Shown: positions 41,977 through 55,800, numbered from the stretch's first letter. The stretch: DNA of 64,000 nt from Candidatus Thalassarchaeum sp. (GCA_016777225.1 JADHRW010000005.1:1-64000), one strand, 5' to 3'. The notes: generated by a model not told the origin, from the sequence alone. Translations and numbers: made by a program.

Positions 41977-43113
41977 TCAATGCAACGGATGGCAAACAAC
42001 AACCATCCGTGCTAAACTCTTGTGAACTTTGACTGGCGATCTTAGATTAACTCTCCAGCCTCTTTCATTTATTTCCCTTTCAATTTCACTCCAAGGTCGA
42101 CCCATCACAATATAATCAACATCAGGATTGTTCTCTAGTGACTCGGAGCCGGCGGGAAGCATAGTAGAAATTACTGATTGAGAATCAATCTTTAGCGCCT
42201 GTTCAAGTGCAGAAAGAAATAATTCCAAACCATCGTCTGATTTCCAAGCATTTCTCCCATATGGTGGATCAAATACAAAGATACAATTTTCTTTTCCTCC
42301 CCATAAATCTGCAATTTTCTTTACGCTACATTTCTCCACTTTGATTATAGTTTTATCATCCTTATTGGCCCATAATAAATTCTTTTGAGTACCATAAACC
42401 ATTGTTGGATCTAGATCACTAGCGAATACATCCATTCCCTGAATTAGAGCTTCAATTGCTATACCACCTGTCCCACAAAACGGATCAATCATAATTTGTG
42501 GATTAATAACTTCTCTATGAGCAAGTGATATCAGTAATTTTGCAAGTCTAGGTTCAAGTGATATTGGTTTGAAAAAAGGTCTTTCCATAGGTTGTCGACC
42601 AATATAATTTGTTTTTTCCCATTTATTTTCTCGTATACCCCAGATAATACATGGAGTGATTTTAACAGAATCCCAATGAACCTCACCTTCGACTTTACCT
42701 GCAACAATTATAACTATCTCATATTGAGGGTTTTGAAGATCGACGGGGTTTTTCTTAGAAAATAATTGAGCACCAACTTCTTTTTCTAATTCTCTTCTAG
42801 AAACCCCCTCGATTCCTGAGCCAAGTTTCTTACTTCTTACTGCGAAACTACCTGATGGTAAATTTTCTTTGGACCAATTAGATATTTTCTCAGAAATTAT
42901 ATCAAAATCAGAAACATCTGAATAACCTCCAAAATGTAGTAAATCATCTACTAAAGCAGCTCTTGATAAACGTGAAAGGAGTTTCTCATCTATTGATTTA
43001 TCTAACAATACTAAACGAGGATGCAGAACTTCAAAATCTCCAAATAATGCACTAATTTCTTCTCGAAAAAGAAATGGATGCCAGCCACTACCAAGAAGAA
43101 GACTACCGGACAT
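41977..43113 (-). CDS. tRNA (guanine-N2)-methyltransferase, Trm11/Trm-G10 type
   Basis: A 378-residue protein. The N-terminal half is a THUMP-containing RNA-binding region. The Rossmann methyltransferase has the SAM site MIDPFCGTGGIAIEALIQG, DVFASDLDP, and the catalytic FVFDPPYGRNAW. The DPPYG tetrad with a THUMP domain is the signature of enzymes that make N2-methylguanosine (often m2-2G10) in tRNA. GRQPMERPFFKPISLEPRLA is the conserved linker. It is close to tRNA-Arg, but no functional link is implied. Confidence 0.88.
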   Translation of the reverse strand: MSGSLLLGSGWHPFLFREEISALFGDFEVLHPRLVLLDKSIDEKLLSRLSRAALVDDLLHFGGYSDVSDFDIISEKISNWSKENLPSGSFAVRSKKLGSGIEGVSRRELEKEVGAQLFSKKNPVDLQNPQYEIVIIVAGKVEGEVHWDSVKITPCIIWGIRENKWEKTNYIGRQPMERPFFKPISLEPRLAKLLISLAHREVINPQIMIDPFCGTGGIAIEALIQGMDVFASDLDPTMVYGTQKNLLWANKDDKTIIKVEKCSVKKIADLWGGKENCIFVFDPPYGRNAWKSDDGLELFLSALEQALKIDSQSVISTMLPAGSESLENNPDVDYIVMGRPWSEIEREINERGWRVNLRSPVKVHKSLARMVVVCHPLH

Positions 43114-43200
43114 TACTGCACCTATGTTTACCCGTGTCCGACTTCAACCCTAAATGCCTCGACGTCGGGCATAGCATGAACAAGAGGGGGCGGGACTGCA

Positions 43201-44205
43201 ATGGGTTGTAATTTGAGAGACTTAGCACCTTCTCAGCCTATCGATTTAAGTGAATTGAAAGGTGAAAAAGTTGCAGTTGACGTATTTCTTAATGCATATC
43301 AATTCATTACTAGTCTAACAGGCCAGGATGGAAAACCACTTTCCTACAACGGTAAGCCAGTAGCTCATCTTATGGGGTTCTTAGACAGAGCAACAATAAT
43401 GATCGAAGAAGGTATTGATCCTGTCTTTATTTTTGACGGAAAACCACATCAATTGAAAATGGAAACTCTAGGTGGGAGAAGAGAAAGAAAAGTCAGTGCA
43501 GTGTCAAAATGGGAGGCTGCTATTGAATCAGGAGATATGGCTGCAGCCAAGAAATTAGGACCTCAAACAGCAGAATATACTAGAGAAATGGTTGCTGAAA
43601 CAAAAGAATTGTTTGATTGTTTAGGAGTTACTTGGTTAGAAGCCCCTATGGAGGCAGAAGGCGCTGCTGCAGTTCGTTGTAGAAATAAGGAAGTTTTTGC
43701 TGTTGCAAGTCAGGATTGGGATACTCTACTTTATGGGGCTCCAGTGATGATTAGAAACCTCACCTCACATGGTACAAGAAAATTTGGAAGGGTTTTACAT
43801 GCTGAAAAAATAATTCTAAGTGAAATGCTTGAAATGCACCAGATAACATATGAACAATTAGTAGATTTAGGTATAATGATAGGTACTGATTTTCATCCTG
43901 GAATAAAAGGAATTGGCCCTAAAACAGGATTGAAGTTAATTCGAAAGCATGGTACTATGGAAGAAGTTTCAATAGAAAAGGGATTTGATTTACCAGAAAA
44001 TCTAGAAGAAATAAGAAAATTATTTACAAATCATCCCATTCATCCAATTCCATTACCAAGACCTTCAAAATCAATAGAAGATAATCTTAGTACTTTCGCT
44101 AAATCTAGAGGTTTTAGTGAAAAGAGAATTTCTAGAGCCATAACTAGGTTAGCTAATGCTAATAGATTGAAATCGGATAGTCAACCGACTTTATTTGATT
44201 TTTGA
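43201..44205 (+). CDS. fen: flap endonuclease 1
   Basis: A structure-specific nuclease for Okazaki fragment maturation and repair, 334 residues. The metal-binding acidic residues are seen in VAVDVFLNAYQF, VFIFDGKPHQLK, EAPMEAEGAAAV and AVASQDWDTLLYG, and the helix-hairpin-helix region contains GTDFHPGIKGIGPKTGLKL. The C-terminus QPTLFDF is a PIP box for PCNA. The start ATG 43201 gives MGCNLRDL, matching the family's N-terminal amine near the active site. Confidence 0.97.
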   Translation: MGCNLRDLAPSQPIDLSELKGEKVAVDVFLNAYQFITSLTGQDGKPLSYNGKPVAHLMGFLDRATIMIEEGIDPVFIFDGKPHQLKMETLGGRRERKVSAVSKWEAAIESGDMAAAKKLGPQTAEYTREMVAETKELFDCLGVTWLEAPMEAEGAAAVRCRNKEVFAVASQDWDTLLYGAPVMIRNLTSHGTRKFGRVLHAEKIILSEMLEMHQITYEQLVDLGIMIGTDFHPGIKGIGPKTGLKLIRKHGTMEEVSIEKGFDLPENLEEIRKLFTNHPIHPIPLPRPSKSIEDNLSTFAKSRGFSEKRISRAITRLANANRLKSDSQPTLFDF

Positions 44206-44213
44206 AAGGGTGC

Positions 44214-44277
44214 GACTCTCCCTAGGACTTGAGCGCCCTAGGGGAGTCTGTCGCTGCATGACATCAGTGATGTTGCA
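44214..44277. other. two adjacent hairpins between fen and the Gly-Gln protein gene
   Basis: The first hairpin pairs GACTC (44214-44218) plus CCCTAGG (44220-44226) with CCTAGGG (44237-44243) plus GAGTC (44244-44248), leaving one bulged T and a ten-base loop. An outer GCGAC/GTCGC pair is an alternative extension. The second pairs ACATC with GATGT (44261-44273) inside TGCA...TGCA (44255-44277). They lie between two convergent genes, so a bidirectional transcript end or a small structured RNA are the options. No T-run follows on the plus strand. Confidence 0.45.
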
Positions 44278-44312
44278 GGCTAGCAAAACAATCTAGTATT
44301 CCAATTTCTCAA

Positions 44313-45986
<1,674 letters not shown>

Positions 45987-46297
45987 TTTCTTTTCACTTC
46001 CTTAAAAATTTAGTTGTAGAGTACCCGCTGTTCTCTCTTTCCGAATAATGCTCACGCTTATGTATCGTAAACTATCTTCGGGAGTGAAGGATTTTATTAG
46101 AAGCAAGTTGAATAATTGTTCAATATATCAAAATAAACGCTTTACTGCGCGTGTTTTGTAATTATAAGAACTTTTTTAAAATTTATTCAACTCCTCCTTA
46201 TTTCTAATCCATTCTCGCGGGCTTTCATAGGGAACCCTCTGTTCCCTCTAACTTACGGAGGTATGTATAGCCTATTTCAAGCATTCGTAAAATTAAG
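45987..46297. other. non-coding stretch between two minus-strand genes
   Basis: About 310 AT-rich bases without a convincing gene. It contains the Shine-Dalgarno of the Gly-Gln protein (45995-46003, minus strand) and a perfect hairpin AGGGAAC CCTCT GTTCCCT (46229-46247) about 50 bases after the stop of the zinc-ribbon membrane protein. I see no tRNA or repeat. The promoter of the Gly-Gln protein should be here, but I cannot place its TATA box. Confidence 0.5.
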
Positions 46298-46660
46298 TCA
46301 GGGAGTTAATTTTGATAATTCAGCATTAAAACGTGCTGAACCTAAGAAATACAATACAGGAGTGGCTAAAGTCCCTAATACTAAAGATATGAAAAATAGA
46401 GTTGACCATAGTTCGATTTCATTTCCTAAAGTAAAATAAAGAATCCAACCGGTAGTTATTGCGAACCATAACCTATAACGACGACCGAAAAGAGCAAATC
46501 GTGCTCTGACTAACTCATCAGAATAGAGTTGAGGGACTTCATCAACGTCAGCAAGATCATGTTCAATTGCACATCTCACACAGACTAGATGACGAGGACC
46601 GTTACCACTTACGAACTGACTATTTGGATAGTTTTGTTTACACAACCTACAATATGCCAT
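46298..46660 (-). CDS. small zinc-ribbon membrane protein
   Basis: A 120-residue protein. The N-terminus has CRLC (residues 4-7) and CVRC (about 27-30), a four-cysteine zinc ribbon. After a helical charged segment come two transmembrane helices (LWFAITTGWILYFTL and TLFFISLVLGTLATPVLYFL). The function is unknown. The zinc ribbon would face the cytosol if the short C-terminus also does. Confidence 0.75.
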   Translation of the reverse strand: MAYCRLCKQNYPNSQFVSGNGPRHLVCVRCAIEHDLADVDEVPQLYSDELVRARFALFGRRYRLWFAITTGWILYFTLGNEIELWSTLFFISLVLGTLATPVLYFLGSARFNAELSKLTP

Positions 46661-46706
46661 GTTAGTTCAAACTCTCCCACTATGAATTGCTAATTCAAGG
46701 CTACGG

Positions 46707-49013
46707 TCATCTAACTTGACTTTCATGCGAAATTGAATCAATCAAGATCGGTTTTTGCTTTAAAAATGTAGAAATTAAATCAAGCCCTAATGGGCTACCC
46801 ACTGATTCAGGATGAAATTGAATACCATAAATAGGTAAGACTGGATGTCTAATGCCCATGACTAGAGTTCCTGTTTCTTCAAAAGCAGTACAAATCATCG
46901 ATTTATTTGTAGGTTCTAAAACCAAACTATTGTACCTCATTAAGATTAAAGGAGATTTTTGCCCTGAATATATTCCTTTATTGTCATGATTAATTAATGA
47001 TGGAACTCCATGTACTGCATCTAGTGGAGATTCGATTAATTCCCATCCTACTGCTAAACCTAATGCTTGGTGACCTAAACATAATCCAAGAACTGGAATC
47101 TGATAATCATCTACAGTCAATTTACTATTTACTGCTAATTTAGCTATTTCCATAGTAATCTGTGATTTTTCTGGACGAGAAGGACCAGGACCAATAATAA
47201 CATATTTTGGTTTGAAGATTTGAAGCCAAGAATTCACTACCTTCTGTGAATCTAAGTGGCCGTTTGGTCGCCCCTCAACTATCCTAACAGATTGCCCCAA
47301 CTTAACTAGAGAATTAGCAATATTCTCTGTAAAAGAATCAAGGTTATCAATTAACAAAACATCCGTCTGAGAGGAGGGTTGAATATCTCCTCTTATTATC
47401 TGGCCAATTTTCTTTATCGAATGAATCACTTGAGGTTTTGGTTCACCAATAGGGCCTTCGACTTTAGGGATTACCACCATTTCAGTACTACGTTTAGGTA
47501 AATCTTCAATAGAAAAACCTGTTCTAAATCCCCATGCTGCATCAGTAATAGCTGTAGCTTTCCATCGGGCTTCTTCGACTTCAGAAGATGCTTGTGAACC
47601 TATTACAATCCCTCCGCCTGCCTGAACTCTACCATGCCAATTAGTTGGACCAGAATGTGACTCTAAAGTTCGAATCAAGATATTAAATTCTGAAATCCCT
47701 GAGTATGAATGAAAATGACCAATAGAACCCGTCCATGCACCTCTTGGAGAGCCTTCTATTTCGTTAATTGCCGCTATTGAGGCTATCTTAGGACAACCTG
47801 TAATTGAACCCCCAGGAAATAATGCAGAAATTATTTTACCAAAATCAATATCTTCGTTTAATTTACCTGTTACACCACTTACTAGGTGCTGTACGGTTGG
47901 TAGTGCCTCAATGCGGAAATCCGACCAATGAACTGATCCTGGTTTACATATCTTAGATAAATCATGTTTCTTTAGATCTACTAACATCAGATGTTCAGCA
48001 ATTTCTTTTTCTGATGATGCCATTTCAGCCTGAAGTATTTTATCTTCTTCGATTGATTTACCTCTAGGATATGTTCCCTTAATAGGACGTGTAGACACCA
48101 CACCTTTTCCTGTTTTGACAAGTCTCTCTGGACTTGCAGAAGAAATGCTCCAACCATGATCATGAACATATAACCAAGATGCAAATGGGGAAGGATTTGA
48201 CACCATCATGCGTTGAAATGTATTCCAAGGATGGTCGAGCATTTTACCTTCCCATTTTCTTCCATAATTTAATTGATATATGTGCCCTTGTCGAATACTA
48301 TTTTTAATTACTTCAACTTTATTTGCATGGGATGCATCACTTTCTGATTCGGGTACTTGATAATCCTTTAATTCAGAATAAGGATGAGGTTGGATAAGAT
48401 TAAGCTTACCTAATCTAGCTTCTTTAATCCAAGTATGATTGGGTATGGAAACTAATTTTAATTCTTGAGACTTTCTCTCATGAATCCACCAAGCATCGGC
48501 TCTCCAAAGAACTCCCAACAAAGTACCATTAGGAGGATTATTCTGAAGTTTGATACCAACTGACCAGCGATTAAGATCATAACCTAATAATCCTGTAAAT
48601 CCGCCAGGAATAATAGGAAAATTGCCATTATCTTCAAAACTAAGTTCCCATTTTTTAGTTAAATTTATTGCCATATCTAATGTCTGTACTTCGAGTTCTT
48701 CAATAGTATTCCAACGATCTTTTTTATACTCTTGAATTAAAACGATTAATGGGTCGTTATAATTTAGATCGATGTTTCCTCTGAGGGCTGAAGATTGTTG
48801 ATTGAATCCATTATTTTGAGGCTCGAAAAATAGTATACGAATACTGTCTAGACAGGGAAGGAAAGATGTTTTCGCTAAATCAGTTATAGGTCCAGCAGAT
48901 TGGAGTAATAGCTCATCACGATTTGGAAGTTCCAAATCCCTGTATTGCTCTAATAATGAAATTAAAGGATTTGAAATATCGGTTGAATATGAAAATTCTT
49001 CAATTATCATCAT
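46707..49013 (-). CDS. pabB: aminodeoxychorismate synthase, fused PabB-PabA
   Basis: Makes 4-amino-4-deoxychorismate from chorismate and glutamine, on the way to p-aminobenzoate and folate-type cofactors. The N-terminal half (about 1-510) is the chorismate-binding component with STRPIKGTYPRG; the Lys in PIKGT marks PabB rather than TrpE (PIAGT). It also has GGSITGCPKIASI and RVQAGGGIVIGS. The C-terminal half is a class I glutamine amidotransferase: LLIDNLDSFTENI, GPGPSRPEKS, nucleophile Cys in LGLCLGHQALG, and QFHPESVGSP. The order B then A is the reverse of the usual PabA-PabB fusion. ATG 49013 or 49010 follows the pabC stop by one or four bases. Confidence 0.9.
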   Translation of the reverse strand: MMIIEEFSYSTDISNPLISLLEQYRDLELPNRDELLLQSAGPITDLAKTSFLPCLDSIRILFFEPQNNGFNQQSSALRGNIDLNYNDPLIVLIQEYKKDRWNTIEELEVQTLDMAINLTKKWELSFEDNGNFPIIPGGFTGLLGYDLNRWSVGIKLQNNPPNGTLLGVLWRADAWWIHERKSQELKLVSIPNHTWIKEARLGKLNLIQPHPYSELKDYQVPESESDASHANKVEVIKNSIRQGHIYQLNYGRKWEGKMLDHPWNTFQRMMVSNPSPFASWLYVHDHGWSISSASPERLVKTGKGVVSTRPIKGTYPRGKSIEEDKILQAEMASSEKEIAEHLMLVDLKKHDLSKICKPGSVHWSDFRIEALPTVQHLVSGVTGKLNEDIDFGKIISALFPGGSITGCPKIASIAAINEIEGSPRGAWTGSIGHFHSYSGISEFNILIRTLESHSGPTNWHGRVQAGGGIVIGSQASSEVEEARWKATAITDAAWGFRTGFSIEDLPKRSTEMVVIPKVEGPIGEPKPQVIHSIKKIGQIIRGDIQPSSQTDVLLIDNLDSFTENIANSLVKLGQSVRIVEGRPNGHLDSQKVVNSWLQIFKPKYVIIGPGPSRPEKSQITMEIAKLAVNSKLTVDDYQIPVLGLCLGHQALGLAVGWELIESPLDAVHGVPSLINHDNKGIYSGQKSPLILMRYNSLVLEPTNKSMICTAFEETGTLVMGIRHPVLPIYGIQFHPESVGSPLGLDLISTFLKQKPILIDSISHESQVR

Positions 49014-49014
49014 A

Positions 49015-49797
49015 TCACCTAAAATCTTCAACAGACTGCCATGATGAAGATAGTTTCTCTAACCAACAAGACATTGCTACTTGGTATAGTTTTCCACGGG
49101 GAGTACCTATTTTCCTTCCATCGATAACCCCTAACGATTGAACGCCCATACCACTTCCTAAGACTATCATTTCCTTTGCTCTTAGAACCAGAGGTATGGT
49201 CATTTTCGCTGGCCTTACTGGTATACCTAAATATTCTAGATCTTTTTTAATTTGCTCTAAAGTAATAGAATCGAGGGCGCCTTCTTCGATTCTTGGATGA
49301 TAAGCAAAACCATCGATGTCAAGAAGTATTGGCATACATCTATCACCATCAATAACAGAATCGTTCTCTATCAAAAGGGAAATATCGGCTTTGTTAGTTA
49401 GGGCCATTTCTCTTGCATCTAAATATGGTTGCCAGTCTCCATGTTTTGTACCACGAACTTTATCGTTCCATTTAGGGGCTTCAACAGTAATTGCTGAAAG
49501 AATATTTGGCCAAGGTTGATTAATTCGTGGAATCAAAAAAACATCTCCTTGCTTAGTAATACCTAGTTTAACTAAATATGGTGGTTGATGATAATCTACA
49601 ACTGGATCTTCAGTGAATTCAATCTGAGTTAATTTTTTAAATATTGTTTCTACAAAATTTTTGGGCAAATCGAACCCAAGACGTTTCGCATGTCTTTCTA
49701 AACGATTAAAATGTAAATTTGCAGCAAGAAGGCTGTTTTTTCCATTCCAAGCTACTGTAGACCAAACCTCAAAATATGGGTCCGAGACACTTGACAT
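49015..49797 (-). CDS. pabC: aminodeoxychorismate lyase-like PLP enzyme
   Basis: A 260-residue fold-type IV PLP enzyme. It has HFNRLERHAKRLGFDLP near the start, a mid-region RGTKHGDWQPYLDAREMA with the likely PLP Lys in TKHGDW, and SGMGVQSLGVIDGRKIG near the end. Members include branched-chain and D-amino acid transaminases and PabC. Its position directly upstream of pabBA, with the stop overlapping the next ribosome binding site, argues for PabC, which releases pyruvate to give p-aminobenzoate. Confidence 0.82.
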   Translation of the reverse strand: MSSVSDPYFEVWSTVAWNGKNSLLAANLHFNRLERHAKRLGFDLPKNFVETIFKKLTQIEFTEDPVVDYHQPPYLVKLGITKQGDVFLIPRINQPWPNILSAITVEAPKWNDKVRGTKHGDWQPYLDAREMALTNKADISLLIENDSVIDGDRCMPILLDIDGFAYHPRIEEGALDSITLEQIKKDLEYLGIPVRPAKMTIPLVLRAKEMIVLGSGMGVQSLGVIDGRKIGTPRGKLYQVAMSCWLEKLSSSWQSVEDFR

Positions 49798-49841
49798 AGG
49801 GGGGCGTAAACTTACAGGGCTTCAAATTCATCGAAGACAAT

Positions 49842-52800
49842 TCACAAAATATCATCAATAAATGATGTATCAATATCTTCTTCATCATTCAAATCTCCAG
49901 CTAAGTCATCTAGATCATCAAAGTCAAAATCATCTGCTAATTCACTAAGATCATCCAAATCTATTTCTTCTTCTTCACCCAGTAATTCATCTACTACATC
50001 AGCAGAAGGGGAGTTTACAGGAGCATCTGTATAATCTACAGGATAATCAATTTCTTGATCAACGATAATTTCTGAACTAGAAGAAACTTCGTCAGCAGTA
50101 AAGTATTCTTCATCATCTATTCCTAAATCATCGTCAAACATTTGATCTTCAAGTTCAACTTCTAGTGTACCCATTTCCCAAGGTTGAGGTGCTGATTGCT
50201 CTCTAGGCTTCAATACCAAAGCGCCACCGATTAGAACCATTATACCTGATAAAACGGCAATTATCATATTCATATCACCATCTATCAATTGATTAATCCA
50301 AGATGCACCTGAATTATCTACACCTGAATTATCACTACCGAATGCAGATTCTGACCATGGCTGAACTTCAAGAGGATTTACGGCGAGTCGGTGAACTTCA
50401 CCATCAAATCCCACTATTGCAATCCAATATGTATTTTCATTATCTAATGAATATTCATTACCATCAATATTTTGAGATACATCAGACTTCCATGAATAAC
50501 TAGAATATAATTTTGAAACAAGTTGTGAAGTGTCAGCATCTCTTGTATCTTCAAATGGTGTAGATGATAAATAAATATAATATGATTCTATTATTGGATC
50601 ATTTTTCTGGTCCCATTCTATTTGAATACTAGAACCAGCACTATCCCAATAAGCAATAACCCCACCTATCTTTGGAATGTGGAGCCCTGGATCAAGAATA
50701 TTCTCATTAATTAGGGCTATAGAAGATGTTTTTACGCCTTGATCCCAATAGTTACCAGAAGAATCAACTGGAATTATACTGACCCAGAACATAATATTAG
50801 GAGCTAATGGACTACCGTCTGAAAATCTCTCAAGTAATACTGGAATTTCTAAATCACGACTCAAAACAAGTGCAGGTTGGCGGTTATCTAGAGAACTAAA
50901 GGGGACTGTATCAGCATAAATCCAATATTCTGAGATATCTGACTCATCACTTTCTTGGAATGTTACGAATACTCCGTCGCCATCGTCTGATGGACGGTCA
51001 GAAAGTTGAGGTGCCTCGATTCTTGCTGGAGGGAAGACGTCGCCACTATTATCAGAAGGAATTACTAGAACCATTTGATTTTGCATATCTGTTAAGAATA
51101 CGTTACCATTGATATCATGAGTTGTAATAGTCACATAAAGTGGAATTTCAGGAATTATTGAAGATGAAGATTGTTGAGATACTGAATCTCCATAGTGTGC
51201 TGTATATACGGTCAGTTGTAACTCGAATGCACCACCAATTTGTTGTTGATTGATTGAAATTAATCCACAAGATTGAGGGGAATCAGCACAATTAATCCAA
51301 GATTCAGTCAGATTTTCTTGGTAAAAGTCAGATACCCAAATTGTATAGAAAGAAAAATCTGTAGCTAAAGAACGATTCCAAGATATATCAATAGCAGTTC
51401 CATCATCATCAGGGTGATCAAAGGCATTCAAACCGGACACTCTTTCAGGAGGTATTCCAACACCACCATTATTTGATTGAGGAGTTACTTCGACAACTAA
51501 TACGTCATTCAGATTCTGATTACCCCAGTCATCAGATGCTACAACTCCTATCCAATAAGATATATCATCAGTGAATAAAGTATCGCCTATTGAGGAAATA
51601 ACTGTTGAGTTTGTAGTACAATCGGGGACATAAGAAGAGACTGGCCAACCGTCAACATTGTTTGGAGGTTGCCAACTAGATGCAGGTAATGCATATATTG
51701 TATAATATGCACAATCATCTTCATCATTAGAATACCAATTTACTTGTATTTGACCTCCATCATCGTCTAATACATCTGTTGCAGTTGTTCCCTCTATTGG
51801 AGCAGGTGGTATTCCATCATCGAGTCCACCTGCAGTTACTATTGGCCCGGCGATTGTAGCGTTCAATAAATCAGATTGACCGCTTTGATCAACACATACT
51901 GCAGCGAACCAATAAGTTGCACCAGGATTTAATTGAAGTACAGTATTATTTCCAGAAATTGATGAAATATCATAAGGATTGGTTAATGCTAATGCATTTG
52001 TAATCTCTTGTTCTACTGCCCATATTCTAGTCTTGTCTGCATCACTCTCAGTGCAAGCTGACCATTCAGCATAAATTGTCCCTGCAGTGCCACCTGAAAC
52101 AGGTTTGGCATCTAGCCATTCAGGAGGAGATGGGACTTCATCAATAGGAGTGACATTGTACGGCCAAGTCATAGGTTCACCAAGTGAGCCATCTGGATAT
52201 TCAGTAACTATTGCTGCACGATATTGATTACCATTGACCAATGGAGACATTCTTCCATTATGGTCGGCTTCAGTTATTGTCGCAGTTGTTTGTGACCAGA
52301 ATGACACTCTCATATGTCCAGCAAAATCATCTAAATCTTGTTCGTTAGGTTGCCAGTCAGGCGTACTTGTAGAATCCCAAATATACAATCTATAAGCATA
52401 CCATGCTGCATCTTCTGAAGGTAACCAAGAGGCTTCAAGAACCCCTCCACCATCATTGGCTCTATTGGAAAAAGAGGTGAAAACAGTAGGAACTTCTACT
52501 CTTTCCCAATCATATGACATTCTTACACTAATAGTACCATTTTTGGGAGATTGCATTTGAATATGTAATTCTACTGAGTTTGAACCGGGACCAACGTTAG
52601 AAATTGCAGTTTGAAAACCTGCTTCTATAGCTGGATTTCTACCTGCTAAATCCCATGAACCCGAATAATTCAAAGAAGTCGAGCGAGCCCAAATTGGAGA
52701 GTTAGATATTGGGCTAGAGAGAGTTAACGCGCCATTATACATGGGCAAAATACCAGGTATTGATGAAGAATCATTAGGGATTGATAATGGATCAGAATTA

Positions 52801-55800
52801 TCTATCAGAATTGTAGACATCCCCGGATGAGTTGTATTGGTAATATCCCATATTTCGCCACCAAATATAGCAAATAATGGCTCTGCTCGTCTCTGATAAT
52901 CACGAGGTCGTTCATTGAGACTTACTATTGGAGTGTAGAGGTGTAATCCATCTTCACCTATTACATACAGCGAATTAGCGTTAACATATCCACTCAATAG
53001 TCCTGATGAAAGTTCAGACTTAACTACTGAGTGATCTTTATCTGCTTCGAGTACATCTATACCGCCTGCACTGATGAAGACTAAATTTTCTCCATCTGAA
53101 ATCATATCAAGGGGTGGCCAAGAAAGTAAGTTTGTCCCACTAGTTCCAGTTTCCATTTGCATCATTGTACCATTCCAATGGACAATTGGAGAAATATCAG
53201 TAGCAACATGAACTCCCCAAGTATCTGCTTCTAAATTTAGAACATTATTACTTGGAATCATATCGATCAAATAAGTCCCGTTCTGCATGTCTGTATCAAT
53301 ATCCCATGCTGCAACTCCTGGACGCGTAGCTCCTTGACCATTGTGAGAAATAAACACTGATGCATTATGATGTTGAACTATTGTAGAATTACCAACTGCT
53401 ACCTCCCTAGTTACCGAATCAGAAAAGAAAAGTCCAGACACTCGATTACCAATTAAACCATCAGAAAAATCCAATGTATTCAGTACAGTGAAAGTTTCAT
53501 CATCCAGAACTGTCAATCCTGCTAAACCGCCGGCTAATATAGTGCCATTACCTTGTATCGGATTATCTAGAATCATTAAGTGTTCAATAATTGTAGATGG
53601 AAGTCCATTGTAAGATGTTATTGGGTTATCAAAACTCAAAGTAGAAAAATTATACAATCCAATTCCACCATGAGTGGCGATTAGAAGATGAGAATCTAGT
53701 TGTAAGAAATCTCTAACAATATTACTTGGTAATCCGGCAATCAAACTACCTGGTCCCCAATTCTCAGTATTAGTATCAAAGGATTGGTATCCTGCAGCAG
53801 TTCCGGACTCCCCCATTAATCCTACATACATTGTACCATCATCATCAAAATACATCCCATCCATTTGTGAATGAAGAGCTGCTGATGCTGGTGTTTTTAC
53901 ACGTTGTACAGTATCAATCTTCCAAAGCCCGCTTCCTGCTGTAGTTACCCATAACTTATCTCCATCAAGAGAAATATCATTAATTATATCACCTTCAAAA
54001 TCATATCCAAATTCCCATCTAACAGTTCCGTTAGTTAGTTCTCCTTGTAGTACAGAAGATGCATAATATGAGTTTCGGTCTTGACTAGAAGTCACCCAAA
54101 CATTAGTTTCATTAAAAATGATATTTTGGATTTGCCCACTAGTAATTCCTACTAATTCGTCATATCCACTCTCGATTAATCCAGTAGAGTCCAATCTATC
54201 TACTCTATTTACTCCAGATGTTTGTCCAGAACGACCTATGGCATATACAGGAGTAGTACTCGAAGGAGTTCGGACAATGGAACATGCATCCATTCCGGGA
54301 CTTAAAATTTGACCATTAATAGTAGAAGTTCCGGAAGTTACTATCCTAGAAATTCCACCAGTATCATCATATTGATGTGCAGTAAGAAGTACATTCCCAT
54401 CATGTAACATACCCCCAGGGAATATTCGATCTTCAGAAATACCATCAGCAGCATTAGTAAGTGTATCTAAGAATAGACCTGCGTTGTAGTCATATCTAGC
54501 AATACCTACTCCTTCTTCGTCGAATCCTGCATACATTATTCGATTAGCATCATCACAAGCTAGAGCTCTTACGTCATTATCTGCTAGGCCATTAGAAGTT
54601 AATACAGAAGTCATCCAATCATCAGCTGCTAAGTCATAGCGAGCTATACCACCTTGATTACCCCAAAAATTAACTGCACCAACAGCTATGTGTACTATAT
54701 CATCACAAACCTCTATGTCGGCGATATAGCCACTGGGGATACCGACGCTTCCTGCATCCCAAGTGGTCCAATTACCAGTTGTACCATTTTTACGTATAAT
54801 TTCTGAATTTGTATTGAAGCCACCTCCGCCGCTGTAACTTCCCGCCCAAAGATCGTCGCCAACAGTAATCATTGTGTATAATTCATCATTTGCATCGGAA
54901 GGAAGACCATCATTAACAAGCCATGAATCAAGCCATGTCTCATTATTAGGACTCCATCGAAGAATCCCCTCCATGCTTGCAAAGAGATATTCTCCTTGAT
55001 ATTCGACCATTCCTCTAATGGGTCCACCAATATCTGTCCATTCATCGATTAAAGTCATTGTTTGTGCGGAAAAACGGCGCAATACATTGTCACCATATGC
55101 AATCCATAACTCACAAGATGATGCATTAATTGGGAAACAATCACCTAGGTACTGAGCATTTACTCTCTCGACACTGCCGAGTGTAGTTAGAGGATCTTCC
55201 CATGTTTCATTAGTCGTATTCCAACGAGCAATTGTACCATCACCATTATTCCAATATTGACTAGGTCTTATTCCTACCCAAAGCTCTTCTGAGACTTGCC
55301 CGATACTGTGTATTTTACCATCCCAACCCAATTCTTGGCCTGCATCAATTGTAGATTCACTGGAATTAGAAGATAAATTGATCCTATAGATTTGGTCATT
55401 AGATTGGAACCAAGAATTTGATCTTTGAGTTGAATAATGCAGTATATCGCCAATAATAACAACATCCGCTGGAGCTGAATTTGATAGAGTTGGTCCTCCA
55501 GAATTAAAACCACGATTCCAATCGATTAACACTGTATTATTTACTACATCAATAAGCGTTAACCCAAAGTCACCACCTGCCCAAATTGTATCTTCAATAT
55601 GCCCAGGAATAAGAACAGTTACATCATCGTCATCAATAAATCCTTGATCACCATCCCATGTTTGAAGCCATTCTTGACTAGTAAGATTGTATCTTCCAAT
55701 ACCTGTATTCTCAAAACCAATATACAATATATCCTGAACTTTGACTATCCTAGCTCTTTGTGTATCATCTCCTGCAGTCCATCTTTCAAGTACACTCATT

